Assembly (NCBI GenBank): GCA_030426245.1
Contig: JAUHYZ010000027.1
Location: 1-32,924 of the forward strand
Reading direction: 5' to 3'
From: Alphaproteobacteria bacterium
GTDB taxonomy: Bacteria; Pseudomonadota; Alphaproteobacteria; Sphingomonadales; Sphingomonadaceae
DNA length: 32,924 bases
Part shown: positions 15,895 to 23,291 of the stretch, piece by piece
How positions within the stretch are numbered: the first letter of the stretch is position 1
Layout of the letters: each line of letters starts with the position of its first letter
Notes under the pieces: generated by a model
The model's database searches: none
The model's input: the letters and a program-made list of their open reading frames with translations, nothing else
What the model was told of the DNA's origin: nothing
Made by a program: the position numbers and the translations under genes

Positions 15895-15919
15895 GAGGGG
15901 GCGAAATGGACACCCCCTC
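15895..15919 (+). terminator. Terminator-like GC stem
   Basis: GAGGGGG (15895-15901) and CCCCCTC (15913-15919) form a perfect 7-base stem with an 11-base loop, followed by TTT. It could end a plus-strand transcript from the DUF5131 side or an unrecognised small RNA. Confidence 0.42.
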
Positions 15920-16253
15920 TTTGGTGACCAAGACGACCACGGAAGCTATTTCATACTACCCCGCAGGCCGCATGCTCGAAAACACGCGCCCGTGTAATTA
16001 AAACACCCTTCAGAATGCCCGAGGATCGATTCTCAGCGCCAAAACGGGGTGCTGGGCGGGCGTACTACCTCGATGGCGCATTTGCCCCTGAGAGCAGCTT
16101 CTCGTCGATTTGTTCCGTCCGGCCTTCCGTACGAGATCCCACGCCTGGCCTTCTTCCGAATGCAGACGAGTTCCTCGTGCACGCCGAGGGGCTGTGATTA
16201 GCTTGGTTGGATTGTTGTTGGCCAAAGTGTGACAAAAAAAGAAGCGCAGCTCT

Positions 16254-16349
16254 GATTCCCGAACGAAGTGAGGGAATCTATAACATAGGTAATAATAATA
16301 TTATATATATAAAACAAACTACTAACGCGCGCACGCATACGCGCATGCG
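16254..16349. other. Hairpin, AT-rich block and alternating purine-pyrimidine tract
   Basis: GATTCCC (16254-16260) and GGGAATC (16272-16278) form a perfect stem. Then comes an almost pure A/T stretch (about 16279-16319), followed by 25 strictly alternating purine/pyrimidine bases at 16325-16349 rich in GC and CA steps. GTGACAA (16229-16235) and TTGTCAC (16358-16364) flank the whole block as inverted copies. Easily melted plus Z-forming DNA between inverted arms suggests an origin or regulatory locus, but no iterons or initiator gene are present. Confidence 0.4.
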
Positions 16350-16454
16350 AGGAAACCTTGTCACGGTGTGTGATTTTTTATCCTCGGAGCTATCGGCCTC
16401 GGCTCAAAATTAGAGCGCCGTCTGAATGCGTCCGCAAACGGTTAGCCGGAAAGG

Positions 16455-17003
16455 CTAATCGTCCTTGAGTGCGTCACGCAGTCTATTTCTGTCATAGTCG
16501 TTCAACCCCTTCTCGCGCATGGCAGGGCGCATACGACGCAGATCCAGTACTACTGGTAGTTCAGCCAAGCTAAGCCAGCGCCGGCGAGCATTTGGGTCCG
16601 AAACCACTTCGCGCATTACGCTGCGCTGTTCCTCCGTCAATTCTGACAAGGGGTGATCTGCGATCGCTACCAAATCCGTTGCGAATTCATCGGATTGAGA
16701 GGCGGTGCTTTGGTGAAGCAGGTCGCTAGTGGCCGCGCTGTGTTGGCCAACAACGGCGGCAACAAATTCTCCGGGGTCGAGATTGAGCGTAATTGCGATC
16801 TGTTGAGCGCGTTTGATCGGAATGGCTACCCTGCCGGAAGCCATATGGCTGAGGACTGTGGCCTGCTTGTAGCCAAGGGATTTAGCAATCGAGCGGAGTG
16901 AAATTCCTCGAGATTTGGCTGATTTCACACCATTTCGAAGCATGCGTGCGGCCATTGAGAATTCGTATGGAAATGAAGTCTTCTCTGGCTTTTCAGGCGA
17001 CAT
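16455..17003 (-). CDS. HTH (XRE/Cro-CI-like) repressor of the integrase module
   Basis: The 182-aa protein has an N-terminal helix-turn-helix (GISLRSIAKSLGYKQATVLSHMASGRVAIPIKRAQQIA, about 33-70), typical of Cro/CI-like regulators, followed by an acidic linker and a helical C-terminal part (LSLAELPVVLDLRRMRPAMREKG) that I do not recognise. No LexA/CI-type peptidase motif is evident, so induction would not be by self-cleavage. It is divergent from the 63-aa gene and integrase with only 42 bases between start codons. A short palindrome there overlaps both promoters, which fits autoregulation and control of integration. The start at 17003 has a weak GAAAG ribosome site. Confidence 0.78.
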   Translation of the reverse strand: MSPEKPEKTSFPYEFSMAARMLRNGVKSAKSRGISLRSIAKSLGYKQATVLSHMASGRVAIPIKRAQQIAITLNLDPGEFVAAVVGQHSAATSDLLHQSTASQSDEFATDLVAIADHPLSELTEEQRSVMREVVSDPNARRRWLSLAELPVVLDLRRMRPAMREKGLNDYDRNRLRDALKDD

Positions 17004-17008
17004 AATCG

Positions 17009-17039
17009 TTGACTTTCATGCATACTGTGTGTATAGAAT
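17009..17039 (+). promoter_or_regulatory. Promoter for the 63-aa gene and integrase, giving a leaderless transcript
   Basis: TTGACT (17009-17014) and TATAGA (17032-17037) are spaced by 17 bases, a near-consensus sigma-70 promoter. Initiation about 7 bases after the -10 falls at 17044-17046, which is the ATG at 17046. No ribosome-binding sequence lies before that ATG, so the message appears leaderless. Confidence 0.68.
17022..17034. promoter_or_regulatory. Candidate operator for the XRE repressor
   Basis: ATAC-TGTGT-GTAT is a perfect 4+5+4 palindrome that overlaps the plus-strand -10 and also a TATGCA that could serve as -10 for the minus-strand repressor gene. Short half-sites of this kind suit Cro-like dimers. 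Only one copy is seen. Confidence 0.45.
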
Positions 17040-17045
17040 AACACA

Positions 17046-17237
17046 ATGAGTACAGGCAAGCATACATATGCCACTTCTGCAGTAATCCGTCGAGCCAAGT
17101 CAGCGGTTGAGCGAGCCGGCGCCAAGGTGAGTAGCATCAGGCTGTTAACTGACGGAACGATTGAGCTTTCGTTTGCCAATAACGACGATCTCAGCGGTTC
17201 GGAGTTCGATCGTCTTGATGCTGCAGGCTTGTTGTGA
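17046..17237 (+). CDS. 63-aa protein coupled to the integrase
   Basis: The small product (MSTGKHTYATSAVIRRAKSA at the start) is unrecognised. It reads as an Arg/Lys-rich helix (about 8-25) followed by a beta hairpin (VSSIRLLTDGTIELSF) and an acidic tail ending in LDAAGLL. Its TGA overlaps the GTG start of the integrase (GTGA), so the two are translated together. It starts at the predicted transcription start. Small basic proteins beside tyrosine integrases are often excisionase/directionality factors, but this one lacks a visible winged-helix signature, so that role is inferred from position only. Confidence 0.72.
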   Translation: MSTGKHTYATSAVIRRAKSAVERAGAKVSSIRLLTDGTIELSFANNDDLSGSEFDRLDAAGLL

Positions 17238-18331
17238 TCAAGGGCCTGCACATCGTCAAAAAGAACCGAACGGGTCGACCGCCGTATTGGTATGTTTATG
17301 CGTTTCGTGGTGGTCCGATGATCTATCGGCACGAAGGGCGGGACAGGCCGTCGCTTGGCACTGAACATCTGCGCAGGCTCATTGAAGAGCATGACAAGCA
17401 AATCGAGCGCCGAAGGGCAAACACTCTCGGAGAGCTGCTCAGAGATTGGCGACCCAACAGCCCCGAGTGGCAAAGACTTGCGAAGACTACTCAGAAGACA
17501 TGGGGATCTGCACTCGACCGGATCGAAGAAAAATGGGGGGCTACTCCGCTCACGGTTTGGAATGAACCGAGAATGGCGGGAAAGGTCATGGCCTGGAGAA
17601 ACTCTAGAAGTTCAACGCCGAGGTCCGCGGATATCGGTGTCTCGGTGTTGCGCGCTCTTCTTGAGTTCGGACGTCTTCAAGGCCGTGTTTCAATCAATGT
17701 CGCAAAAGGAATTCCTCAATTGTATAAGAACGGAACTCGTGCAGAGATCGTTTGGACTGATCTTGATCTAACAAAATTCGCCGATGCAAGCCGCGAGTTG
17801 GATGCCGCTCATGTCAATTTTGCAGTGAGGTTGGCCGCTTTGACAGGGCTGCGGCGAGAGGATCTCGTATCATTACGCTGGGACGAGATTAACGACCACG
17901 CGATCATCAAGAAGGCCCATAAGACTAGTAGAGGAAAGCGTCGAACCGCGACGATCCCAAGACTGCCTGAATTGGATGTCTTGCTCGACGAACTGCGCGG
18001 GCAAAAAAGATCAGAAGAAGTGAGCACGGTGCTGGTCAATCGCCACGGACGTTCCTGGTCCGCCGATGGTTTCAGCACGAGTTTCACTCGCATCCGAAAC
18101 CATGCTCAGATTGCTTACGCCGATCCAGAGACTGGCGAGATTCGTAGCAAACACCTGCACGATCTACGCGGAACATTCTGCACCCGATTGATCTTGGCAG
18201 GACTATCAAATCAAGAGGCCGCCGACATCATGGCGTGGTCACCTGAACAGGTGTCTGGAATTCGCAGAACTTACGTTGACCAAGGACGTGTCGCTGTGGC
18301 AATCGGCGAACGTCTGAGCGGCGGTGTGTAA
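17234..18331 (+). CDS. Tyrosine recombinase (site-specific integrase)
   Basis: The 365-aa protein has an N-terminal arm-binding part, a core-binding helical domain (about 62-160) and the catalytic domain with the expected residues: Arg207 (TGLRRED), His309 and Arg312 (HDLRGTF), Trp335 in the second His position (MAWSPEQV) and the nucleophile Tyr347 (RRTYVDQ). Lys residues around 226-236 may supply the catalytic Lys. The GTG start at 17234 overlaps the 63-aa gene stop. It ends 58 bases before a tRNA-Gly gene, the usual integration target class. A short ATTGAT/ATCAAT dyad lies between (18360-18384). It is intact and probably functional. Confidence 0.95.
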   Translation: MIKGLHIVKKNRTGRPPYWYVYAFRGGPMIYRHEGRDRPSLGTEHLRRLIEEHDKQIERRRANTLGELLRDWRPNSPEWQRLAKTTQKTWGSALDRIEEKWGATPLTVWNEPRMAGKVMAWRNSRSSTPRSADIGVSVLRALLEFGRLQGRVSINVAKGIPQLYKNGTRAEIVWTDLDLTKFADASRELDAAHVNFAVRLAALTGLRREDLVSLRWDEINDHAIIKKAHKTSRGKRRTATIPRLPELDVLLDELRGQKRSEEVSTVLVNRHGRSWSADGFSTSFTRIRNHAQIAYADPETGEIRSKHLHDLRGTFCTRLILAGLSNQEAADIMAWSPEQVSGIRRTYVDQGRVAVAIGERLSGGV

Positions 18332-18389
18332 ACTATGCTGTAAACTCCTCAGACTCTCAATTGATGAAAGCGTTATTTATCAATAAGTT

Positions 18390-18463
18390 GCGGGCGTAGC
18401 TCAATGGCAGAGCAGAAGCTTCCCAAGCTTACGACGAGGGTTCGATTCCCTTCGCCCGCTCCA
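18390..18463 (+). tRNA. tRNA-Gly (anticodon CCC)
   Basis: The acceptor GCGGGCG (18390-18396) pairs with CGCCCGC (18453-18459), followed by discriminator T and an encoded CCA. The D arm is AGCTCAATGGCAGAGC. The anticodon loop TTCCCAA gives CCC, which reads GGG. The T arm is GAGGGTTCGATTCCCTT. All arms fold in the usual cloverleaf. It adjoins the integrase on its 5' side and looks complete. Confidence 0.95.
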
Positions 18464-18554
18464 GTTTTGGATTGCATTCCGGCATCCTGAATGTCCGAAT
18501 ATCATGGCCTGCGCCGCAGTGCGCAGCTTGGCACCCGCAGCCCCGCAGACTAAT

Positions 18555-18572
18555 CCTGTTACCGCGAACAGG
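18555..18572. promoter_or_regulatory. Palindrome upstream of the acyl-CoA ligase gene
   Basis: CCTGTT (18555-18560) and AACAGG (18567-18572) flank ACCGCG. They lie 36 bases before the ligase start, with a smaller GGCGC...GCGCC dyad directly after. The position suits an operator or a 5' leader hairpin. No regulator gene is adjacent. Confidence 0.35.
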
Positions 18573-18607
18573 CGCCGTGAAATAGCGCCAGGAACAAAGC
18601 GGACGGG

Positions 18608-20218
18608 ATGGCAATGAGCGGCAAACGGCAGGCACCGACAGCGGATGAATGCGTTATCCGCAACCTGATTGATATCCATGCGCGCGATATCGGCGATACC
18701 ACCTTCATCCTCTATGAAGACGGCTCCAGCTGGACTTACCGCCAGTTGCGCGAACAGGTCTGCGCCGCCGCCGCCGGGCTGCAGCGGATCGGCATCGCGC
18801 AGGGCGATCATGTGCTGGTGTGGATGCCCAACGGGCCCGAGGCGGTGCGCAGCCTGCTGGCGATCAACTATCTTGGCGCCGTGTGCGTACCGATCAATCT
18901 TTCCAATCGCGGGCTGGTGCTGGAACATGTCATCAATGACAGCGGCGCCAGCACGATGATCTGCGACGCGCGCCTGCTGGACCGGCTGGAGGATGTCGAT
19001 ACCGGACGGCTGGAAACGATCGTTCTGGTGGGCGGCGATGCACCGCAGCAGCCGGACCGGTTCAAGTTCCTGCGCGAAAGCGACATTTTGAAGCCGGGCG
19101 AAGAGCCGGAGCCGCCCGCGCGCCCGATCCAGCCTTGGGACAACGAATTCGTGCTCTACACTTCGGGCACCACGGGCCCGTCCAAAGGGGCAATCTCTTC
19201 CTACACCCACCGCCATGCCCATGCCTGGGCGACGACCTGTATCGGCATCGGGGACAGGCGCTTCATCCATGGCCCGCTGGCGCATACGGCGGGCGCAGGC
19301 GCGATCTACACCACCATCTGCAAGGCCGGTTCGATCGCGCTGGTGGAAAGCTTCAAGACGGACCAGTTCTGGGACCGGGTGCGCAGCATGAATGCGGATG
19401 TCACGTCCCTGCTGGGCGCGACCATTCCCTTCCTGCTCAAGCAGCCGCCTTCGAGCGAAGACAAGACGCATGGCCTGCGCGCAGCGATCGTCGCCCCGAT
19501 CGACGAGAATGCGATCGAATTCGGCAAGCGTTTCGGCGTGGAGGTCTATGGCATCTATTCCATGACCGAGATGTCCATCCCGCTGTTCTGCGGGCCGGAT
19601 TTGGACCGGGTGGGGCAATGCGGCACGCCGCGCGAAGGGGTGGAAGTGCGTATCGTGGACGAACACGATTTCGAGGTCGAATTCGGGCAGAGCGGTGAGC
19701 TGATTGTGCGCTGTGACGATCCCTGGGTGATGATGAGCGGCTATCTCAACAATCCGGCTGCAACGGCAAAGGTGTGGCGCAATGGCTGGTTCCACACCGG
19801 CGACCTGTTCCGCCAGGACCCAGACGGCACCTTCATCTTCATGGACCGCATGAACGACATGGTCCGCCGGCGCGGGGAGAATATCTCCTCCTTCGAAGTG
19901 GAAACCGCGATTTCGCAGTTCCCCGGGGTGAAGGAAGTGGCGATCGTGGGGGTGCAGAGCGAATTTTCCGAAGACGAGGTGATGGCGGTGATCACGCTGA
20001 CCGGCGGAAGCGAGCTCGATCCGGCGGAACTGGTCGAATTCCTGCGCCCGCGGCTGCCGCATTTCATGGTGCCGCGCTATATCCGGATCATGGACGATCT
20101 GCCGCGTACGGGCACGCAGAAGATCATCAAGGCCCAGCTGCGCGATGAAGGCGTGACGGCGGATGCGTGGGACCGCGAGGCGCACGGCATCAAGATCAAG
20201 ATGGAACGGCTGGCCTGA
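18608..20218 (+). CDS. AMP-forming acyl-CoA ligase
   Basis: The 536-aa protein has the complete ANL-superfamily layout: ATP-binding loop YTSGTTGPSKG (184-194), YGIYSMTEM, the GWFHTGD hinge region and the C-terminal catalytic Lys motif RTGTQKIIK. It activates a carboxylic acid as acyl-AMP and then acyl-CoA. It resembles crotonobetaine/carnitine-CoA ligases and other ligases acting on branched or cyclic acids. The gene for an alpha-methylacyl-CoA racemase follows 32 bases later, so the substrate is probably a 2-methyl-branched acid such as an isoprenoid or sterol side chain. GGACGGG precedes the ATG; ATG 18614 is an alternative start. Confidence 0.92.
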   Translation: MAMSGKRQAPTADECVIRNLIDIHARDIGDTTFILYEDGSSWTYRQLREQVCAAAAGLQRIGIAQGDHVLVWMPNGPEAVRSLLAINYLGAVCVPINLSNRGLVLEHVINDSGASTMICDARLLDRLEDVDTGRLETIVLVGGDAPQQPDRFKFLRESDILKPGEEPEPPARPIQPWDNEFVLYTSGTTGPSKGAISSYTHRHAHAWATTCIGIGDRRFIHGPLAHTAGAGAIYTTICKAGSIALVESFKTDQFWDRVRSMNADVTSLLGATIPFLLKQPPSSEDKTHGLRAAIVAPIDENAIEFGKRFGVEVYGIYSMTEMSIPLFCGPDLDRVGQCGTPREGVEVRIVDEHDFEVEFGQSGELIVRCDDPWVMMSGYLNNPAATAKVWRNGWFHTGDLFRQDPDGTFIFMDRMNDMVRRRGENISSFEVETAISQFPGVKEVAIVGVQSEFSEDEVMAVITLTGGSELDPAELVEFLRPRLPHFMVPRYIRIMDDLPRTGTQKIIKAQLRDEGVTADAWDREAHGIKIKMERLA

Positions 20219-20250
20219 ACCGGCCGGTATAAGTGGAAGAGGCTGGCACA

Positions 20251-21393
20251 ATGGCGCAAGGCGAAGGCCCTTTGGCGGGTATCAAGGTGGTCGAATTTGC
20301 CGGACTGGGGCCCGCGCCGTTCTGCGGCATGCTGCTGTCCGACCTTGGGGCCGACGTCATCCGCATCGACCGGCAGGACGGCGAGTACAAGCCCTGGGAA
20401 GTGATCACGCGCGGCCGCAAATCGGTGGCGCTCAATCTCAAGCAGGCCGAAGCGGTGGACGTCGCCCTGCGCCTGATCGACAGCGCGGACATGCTGCTCG
20501 AAGGCTTCCGTCCCGGCGTGATGGAACGCCTTGGGCTTGGGCCCGACGTGGTCCTCTCGCGCAGGCCTGCGCTGGTCTATGGGCGGATGACCGGTTGGGG
20601 CCAGACGGGATCGCGCGCGAAAGAGGCGGGGCACGATATCAACTACATCGCTGCGGCCGGTGCGCTGCATGGGATCGGCCCGGCAGAAAAGCCTGTGATA
20701 CCGCTCAATCTGGTCGGCGATTTCGGCGGCGGCGCGCTCTATCTTGCATTTGGCGTGCTTGCCGCGCTGATCCAGGCGCGCAGCACGGGCAAGGGCCAGG
20801 TTGTGGATTGCGCCATGGTGGACGGCACGGCATCGCTGATGGCGATGATCTATGGCCGCCTCAGCGGCGGCATTTGGCAGGACCGGCGCGCTTCCAACAC
20901 GATCGACGGGGCGGCCCATTGGTACAACACCTATGAATGCGCCGACGGGAAGTGGTTCGCCGTCGGTGCGTATGAAAAGAAGTTCTACGACAATCTGATT
21001 GCCGCGATGGGCTTCCCCGATCCCGAGACTTTCGACACCCAGCAGGACCGTGCGCGCTGGCCCGAACTGAGGGCGCGCTTTGCCGAACAGTTCAAAACCA
21101 GGACCCAGGCGGAATGGATCGATATTCTGGGGCGAACCGAAACCTGCTCCAGCGCGATCCTTTCGATGGAAGAGGCGGTGGCTGCGCCAGAGAATGTGGA
21201 GCGCAATCTCTTCTCGACGCTTGAGGGCGTGCTGCATGTCAGCCCCGCGCCGCGCTTTTCCGCCAGCCCCGATCTCCAGCCCGGGCGCATTTCGATGGTC
21301 GGGGAAGGGCAGGATGCGCATCTTGCCGCATGGGGCTTCAGCGAAGGCGAGATTGCCGATCTGCATGAAGAGGGCGTGCTGAAGCCGCTCTGA
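20251..21393 (+). CDS. Alpha-methylacyl-CoA racemase (CaiB/BaiF family)
   Basis: The 380-aa protein matches the CoA-transferase III fold. It carries the racemase catalytic set known from the mycobacterial enzyme: His128 (AGHDINY), Asp157 (VGDFGGG) and Glu242 (VGAYEKKF). A family III CoA-transferase would carry a catalytic Asp in a different context, so racemase is favoured. It would interconvert the 2R and 2S forms of 2-methylacyl-CoA, needed before beta-oxidation of branched chains. It pairs with the acyl-CoA ligase upstream. GGAAGAGG stands before the ATG at 20251; a GTG at 20233 is a less likely start. Confidence 0.9.
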   Translation: MAQGEGPLAGIKVVEFAGLGPAPFCGMLLSDLGADVIRIDRQDGEYKPWEVITRGRKSVALNLKQAEAVDVALRLIDSADMLLEGFRPGVMERLGLGPDVVLSRRPALVYGRMTGWGQTGSRAKEAGHDINYIAAAGALHGIGPAEKPVIPLNLVGDFGGGALYLAFGVLAALIQARSTGKGQVVDCAMVDGTASLMAMIYGRLSGGIWQDRRASNTIDGAAHWYNTYECADGKWFAVGAYEKKFYDNLIAAMGFPDPETFDTQQDRARWPELRARFAEQFKTRTQAEWIDILGRTETCSSAILSMEEAVAAPENVERNLFSTLEGVLHVSPAPRFSASPDLQPGRISMVGEGQDAHLAAWGFSEGEIADLHEEGVLKPL

Positions 21394-21464
21394 CCCAGCC
21401 TGCTTTCTTGCTGCCTGCGCAAGTCCAGCCGACAAGCCGCGCGGGCCGTGCTAACGCCCGCGCC

Positions 21465-22019
21465 ATGCCTGCCTTCCTCCTTGCCTGCGCCGCTGCATGG
21501 ATCACCGCGATGGGCGGACGGGACCAGCAATTGGCCGCGCATCTTTCCGCAAGGCTCGGGCGGAGCGCGGCATTGCTCGCGCTTTGCCTGGCGGCCAGCC
21601 TGGCAACGGCTGCATTGGCCGCTGCGGCGGGGTTGCTACTTGGAAGGCTATTCCCCGAAGCGGCCTGGCCTGCCGCGCTTGCCTTGCTGCTGGCCGCTGC
21701 GCAATTGGCGCGGTCTGTAGCGCCCGAGACCGCGCGGGAACCCACGCGCTCGCTCTTCGCCATCGCTCTGGTGCTCATCATGCGCCAGGCATTCGATGCC
21801 CCGCGGCTGATCATCCTGGCGGTCGCCGCTGTTTCATCCTTGCCCGTTCACACGGCGCTGGGCGGCGCGCTGGGTGCAGGCGCGGTAATGGCCATCGCCT
21901 GGGCGGCGGGGCCCAGTACCGCAGGCGCCCTACCCGGTGCGCACTATCCCTGGCGGAGTGCAAGGTTGGCACTGGCCGGGCTGGCCGCGACGGCGGCGGC
22001 GGCCATCCTTTCCCTGTGA
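21465..22019 (+). CDS. GDT1/TMEM165-like membrane protein, degenerate
   Basis: The 184-aa hydrophobic product has about six transmembrane segments arranged as two repeats. The first repeat, ITAMGGRDQQLAAHLSARLGRSAA, looks like the UPF0016/GDT1 cation-transport motif (normally E-x-G-D-K-[TS]-Q), but the acidic Glu and the GDK core are changed to MGGRDQ. The second repeat (LIMRQAFDAPRLII) has lost the motif. It may therefore no longer transport Mn or Ca. The ATG at 21465 lacks a good ribosome site. It is probably core genome, unrelated to the racemase gene before it. The family call is by eye. Confidence 0.6.
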   Translation: MPAFLLACAAAWITAMGGRDQQLAAHLSARLGRSAALLALCLAASLATAALAAAAGLLLGRLFPEAAWPAALALLLAAAQLARSVAPETAREPTRSLFAIALVLIMRQAFDAPRLIILAVAAVSSLPVHTALGGALGAGAVMAIAWAAGPSTAGALPGAHYPWRSARLALAGLAATAAAAILSL

Positions 22020-22128
22020 ACGCTCGGATCAGGCCATCGGCTTAATCGATCACCGTGAAGCAATTTGTTCGAGAAACTCGATGCAACGTTGGCCGTTGAG
22101 TGAATGAGACATTCAAAGGAGGATTATA

Positions 22129-22590
22129 ATGGCCAACACTGGCGACAATTCGAAGAAGGCTCTTGCCGACGCGCTGAACGGCGTGCTGGCGGACCATTTC
22201 GCGCTCTATCTGAAGACCAAGAACTTCCATTGGCATGTAAAGGGCAACCGGTTCCACGATTTGCACCTGTTGTTCGATTCCCAGGCGGCGCAGATCATCG
22301 GCGTGACCGATGCGATCGCGGAGCGCGTGCGCAAGAATGGCAGCGATACGCTGACTTCGATCGGTTCGATCGGACAGCACAGCTCCATCGCCGATCAGGA
22401 TTCGACTTCGGTCGATGCCGACGCGATGGTGAAGGAACTGGCTGAAGACAATCGCAAGCTGGTCGAAAACATTCGCAAGGCCAAGAAGGCGGCAAACGAT
22501 GCTGGCGACAATGCGACTGACGGGCTGACGGACGATTGGACCGATCAGGCCGAAGAACGGGCATGGTTCCTTGAAAGCATCGCGGCCTGA
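22129..22590 (+). CDS. dps: Dps ferritin-like DNA-protection protein
   Basis: The 153-aa protein is a four-helix Dps subunit. The inter-subunit ferroxidase residues are all present: His34 (NFHWHVKG), His46 and Asp50 (DLHLLFD), and Asp61 and Glu65 (VTDAIAERV). Twelve subunits would store iron and quench peroxide, and often bind DNA; the Lys-containing N-terminus is short. A perfect AAAGGAGG lies 8 bases before the ATG, predicting high expression. The 109-base upstream gap likely carries its own promoter. Confidence 0.95.
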   Translation: MANTGDNSKKALADALNGVLADHFALYLKTKNFHWHVKGNRFHDLHLLFDSQAAQIIGVTDAIAERVRKNGSDTLTSIGSIGQHSSIADQDSTSVDADAMVKELAEDNRKLVENIRKAKKAANDAGDNATDGLTDDWTDQAEERAWFLESIAA

Positions 22591-22670
22591 TCCTGTCTGC
22601 ACGAATGGGGCGGGGGATCGCTTCGCGCGCTGCGGTTCTGTCATGGCCGCGTCTCTGCTAGAGTGACGCC

Positions 22671-23291
22671 ATGGCAGCAGCGCAGATCGTCTCCGGAGCC
22701 AGCGACGCGGATATCGCGCGCTGGCTGTTCTCCCGCCTTGCAGCCGCGCTTGCCTCGACACCGGACGAGGTCGTGATCAGCGTACCGGGCGGCTCCACGC
22801 CCTTCCCGATAATGGAATGCCTCTCTGCAATGAATCTGGATTGGGCGCGCCTTGCCGTATGGCCGGGCGATGACCGCGTGGTCGATGAAGCGCACCCTGC
22901 AAGCAATGCGGGCCGAATTCGCGCCTTGCTGGAACCTGTGGGGGCGAAAGTGGTGGCGCTGGACCCGGCAGTGAAGCCGCCCCATTTCGCGCTGGTCTGG
23001 CTCGGCATGGGAGGAGACGGCCATATCGCTTCGCTGTTCCCCAATACCGATCCGCAAGTGGACGATCCCCAGGCGCTGCGTCGGCTGACGCCCGATCCGC
23101 TTCCACCCGAAGCACCCTTCGACCGGCTGAGCCTGACGATTCCGGCGCTGCTCGACAGCGATGAAATCCTGTTCGTGATCCGCGGCGCGGAAAAGCAGGC
23201 GCTGTTCGAAGCCGCTTCGCGCGGTGAGAACGACCTGCCGGTTGCCCGTCTGTTGGGCGCCGCGAAAGGGCCGGTCACATGTTTCACCTGA
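22671..23291 (+). CDS. pgl: 6-phosphogluconolactonase
   Basis: The 206-aa product belongs to the glucosamine-6-phosphate isomerase/6-phosphogluconolactonase fold. Phosphate- and active-site motifs are SVPGGSTP (37-44), PGDDRVVDEAHPASN (65-79) and GMGGDGHIASLFP (112-124). It hydrolyses 6-phosphogluconolactone in the Entner-Doudoroff/pentose-phosphate route. It is slightly shorter than many homologues but shows all motifs. Its end overlaps the Nudix start by 13 bases. Confidence 0.9.
   Translation: MAAAQIVSGASDADIARWLFSRLAAALASTPDEVVISVPGGSTPFPIMECLSAMNLDWARLAVWPGDDRVVDEAHPASNAGRIRALLEPVGAKVVALDPAVKPPHFALVWLGMGGDGHIASLFPNTDPQVDDPQALRRLTPDPLPPEAPFDRLSLTIPALLDSDEILFVIRGAEKQALFEAASRGENDLPVARLLGAAKGPVTCFT

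Larger units (their letters stand above)
15570..16454. other. Gene-free region with several inverted repeats and an AT-rich patch
   Basis: No open frame here has a credible ribosome site, family signature or length. The region instead holds a long hairpin (15629-15662), a 12-base inverted repeat (15730-15821), a terminator-like stem (15895-15919), and an AT-rich plus alternating purine-pyrimidine block (16254-16349). It lies between the DUF5131 gene and the convergently read repressor gene. It may be decayed element DNA, a structured RNA locus or a replication/transfer origin; none can be proven from sequence. Confidence 0.5.
8873..18389. mobile_element. Putative integrative element/genomic island bordering tRNA-Gly
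   Basis: This span holds an integrase next to a tRNA, a repressor, a serine recombinase, orphan hypotheticals, a HEPN protein and a phage-type DUF5131 gene. It also has longer gene gaps and visibly lower GC in places than the region right of the tRNA. The left boundary is not resolved: no copy of tRNA-Gly sequence is seen elsewhere in the window, so the catabolic operon may or may not belong to it. No conjugation or phage structural genes are present. Confidence 0.4.

Noticed and set aside
15716..15940. Minus-strand 74-codon frame
   Set aside because: It has a GTG start without a ribosome site, no family signature, and is interrupted by strong inverted repeats; a decayed gene is possible but unsupported.
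16010..16225. Minus-strand 71-codon frame near the repressor
   Set aside because: It has no ribosome site, a low-complexity Arg/Ser/Thr composition and no motif.
18464..18607. Second attachment copy of the tRNA 3' end right of the tRNA
   Set aside because: The sequence after the CCA does not repeat any tRNA segment.
18401..20251. Long open frame on the minus strand opposite the acyl-CoA ligase
   Set aside because: It is antisense to a clear AMP-ligase gene, would run through the tRNA, and its composition (His/Arg/Asp-rich) is that of a GC-rich shadow frame.
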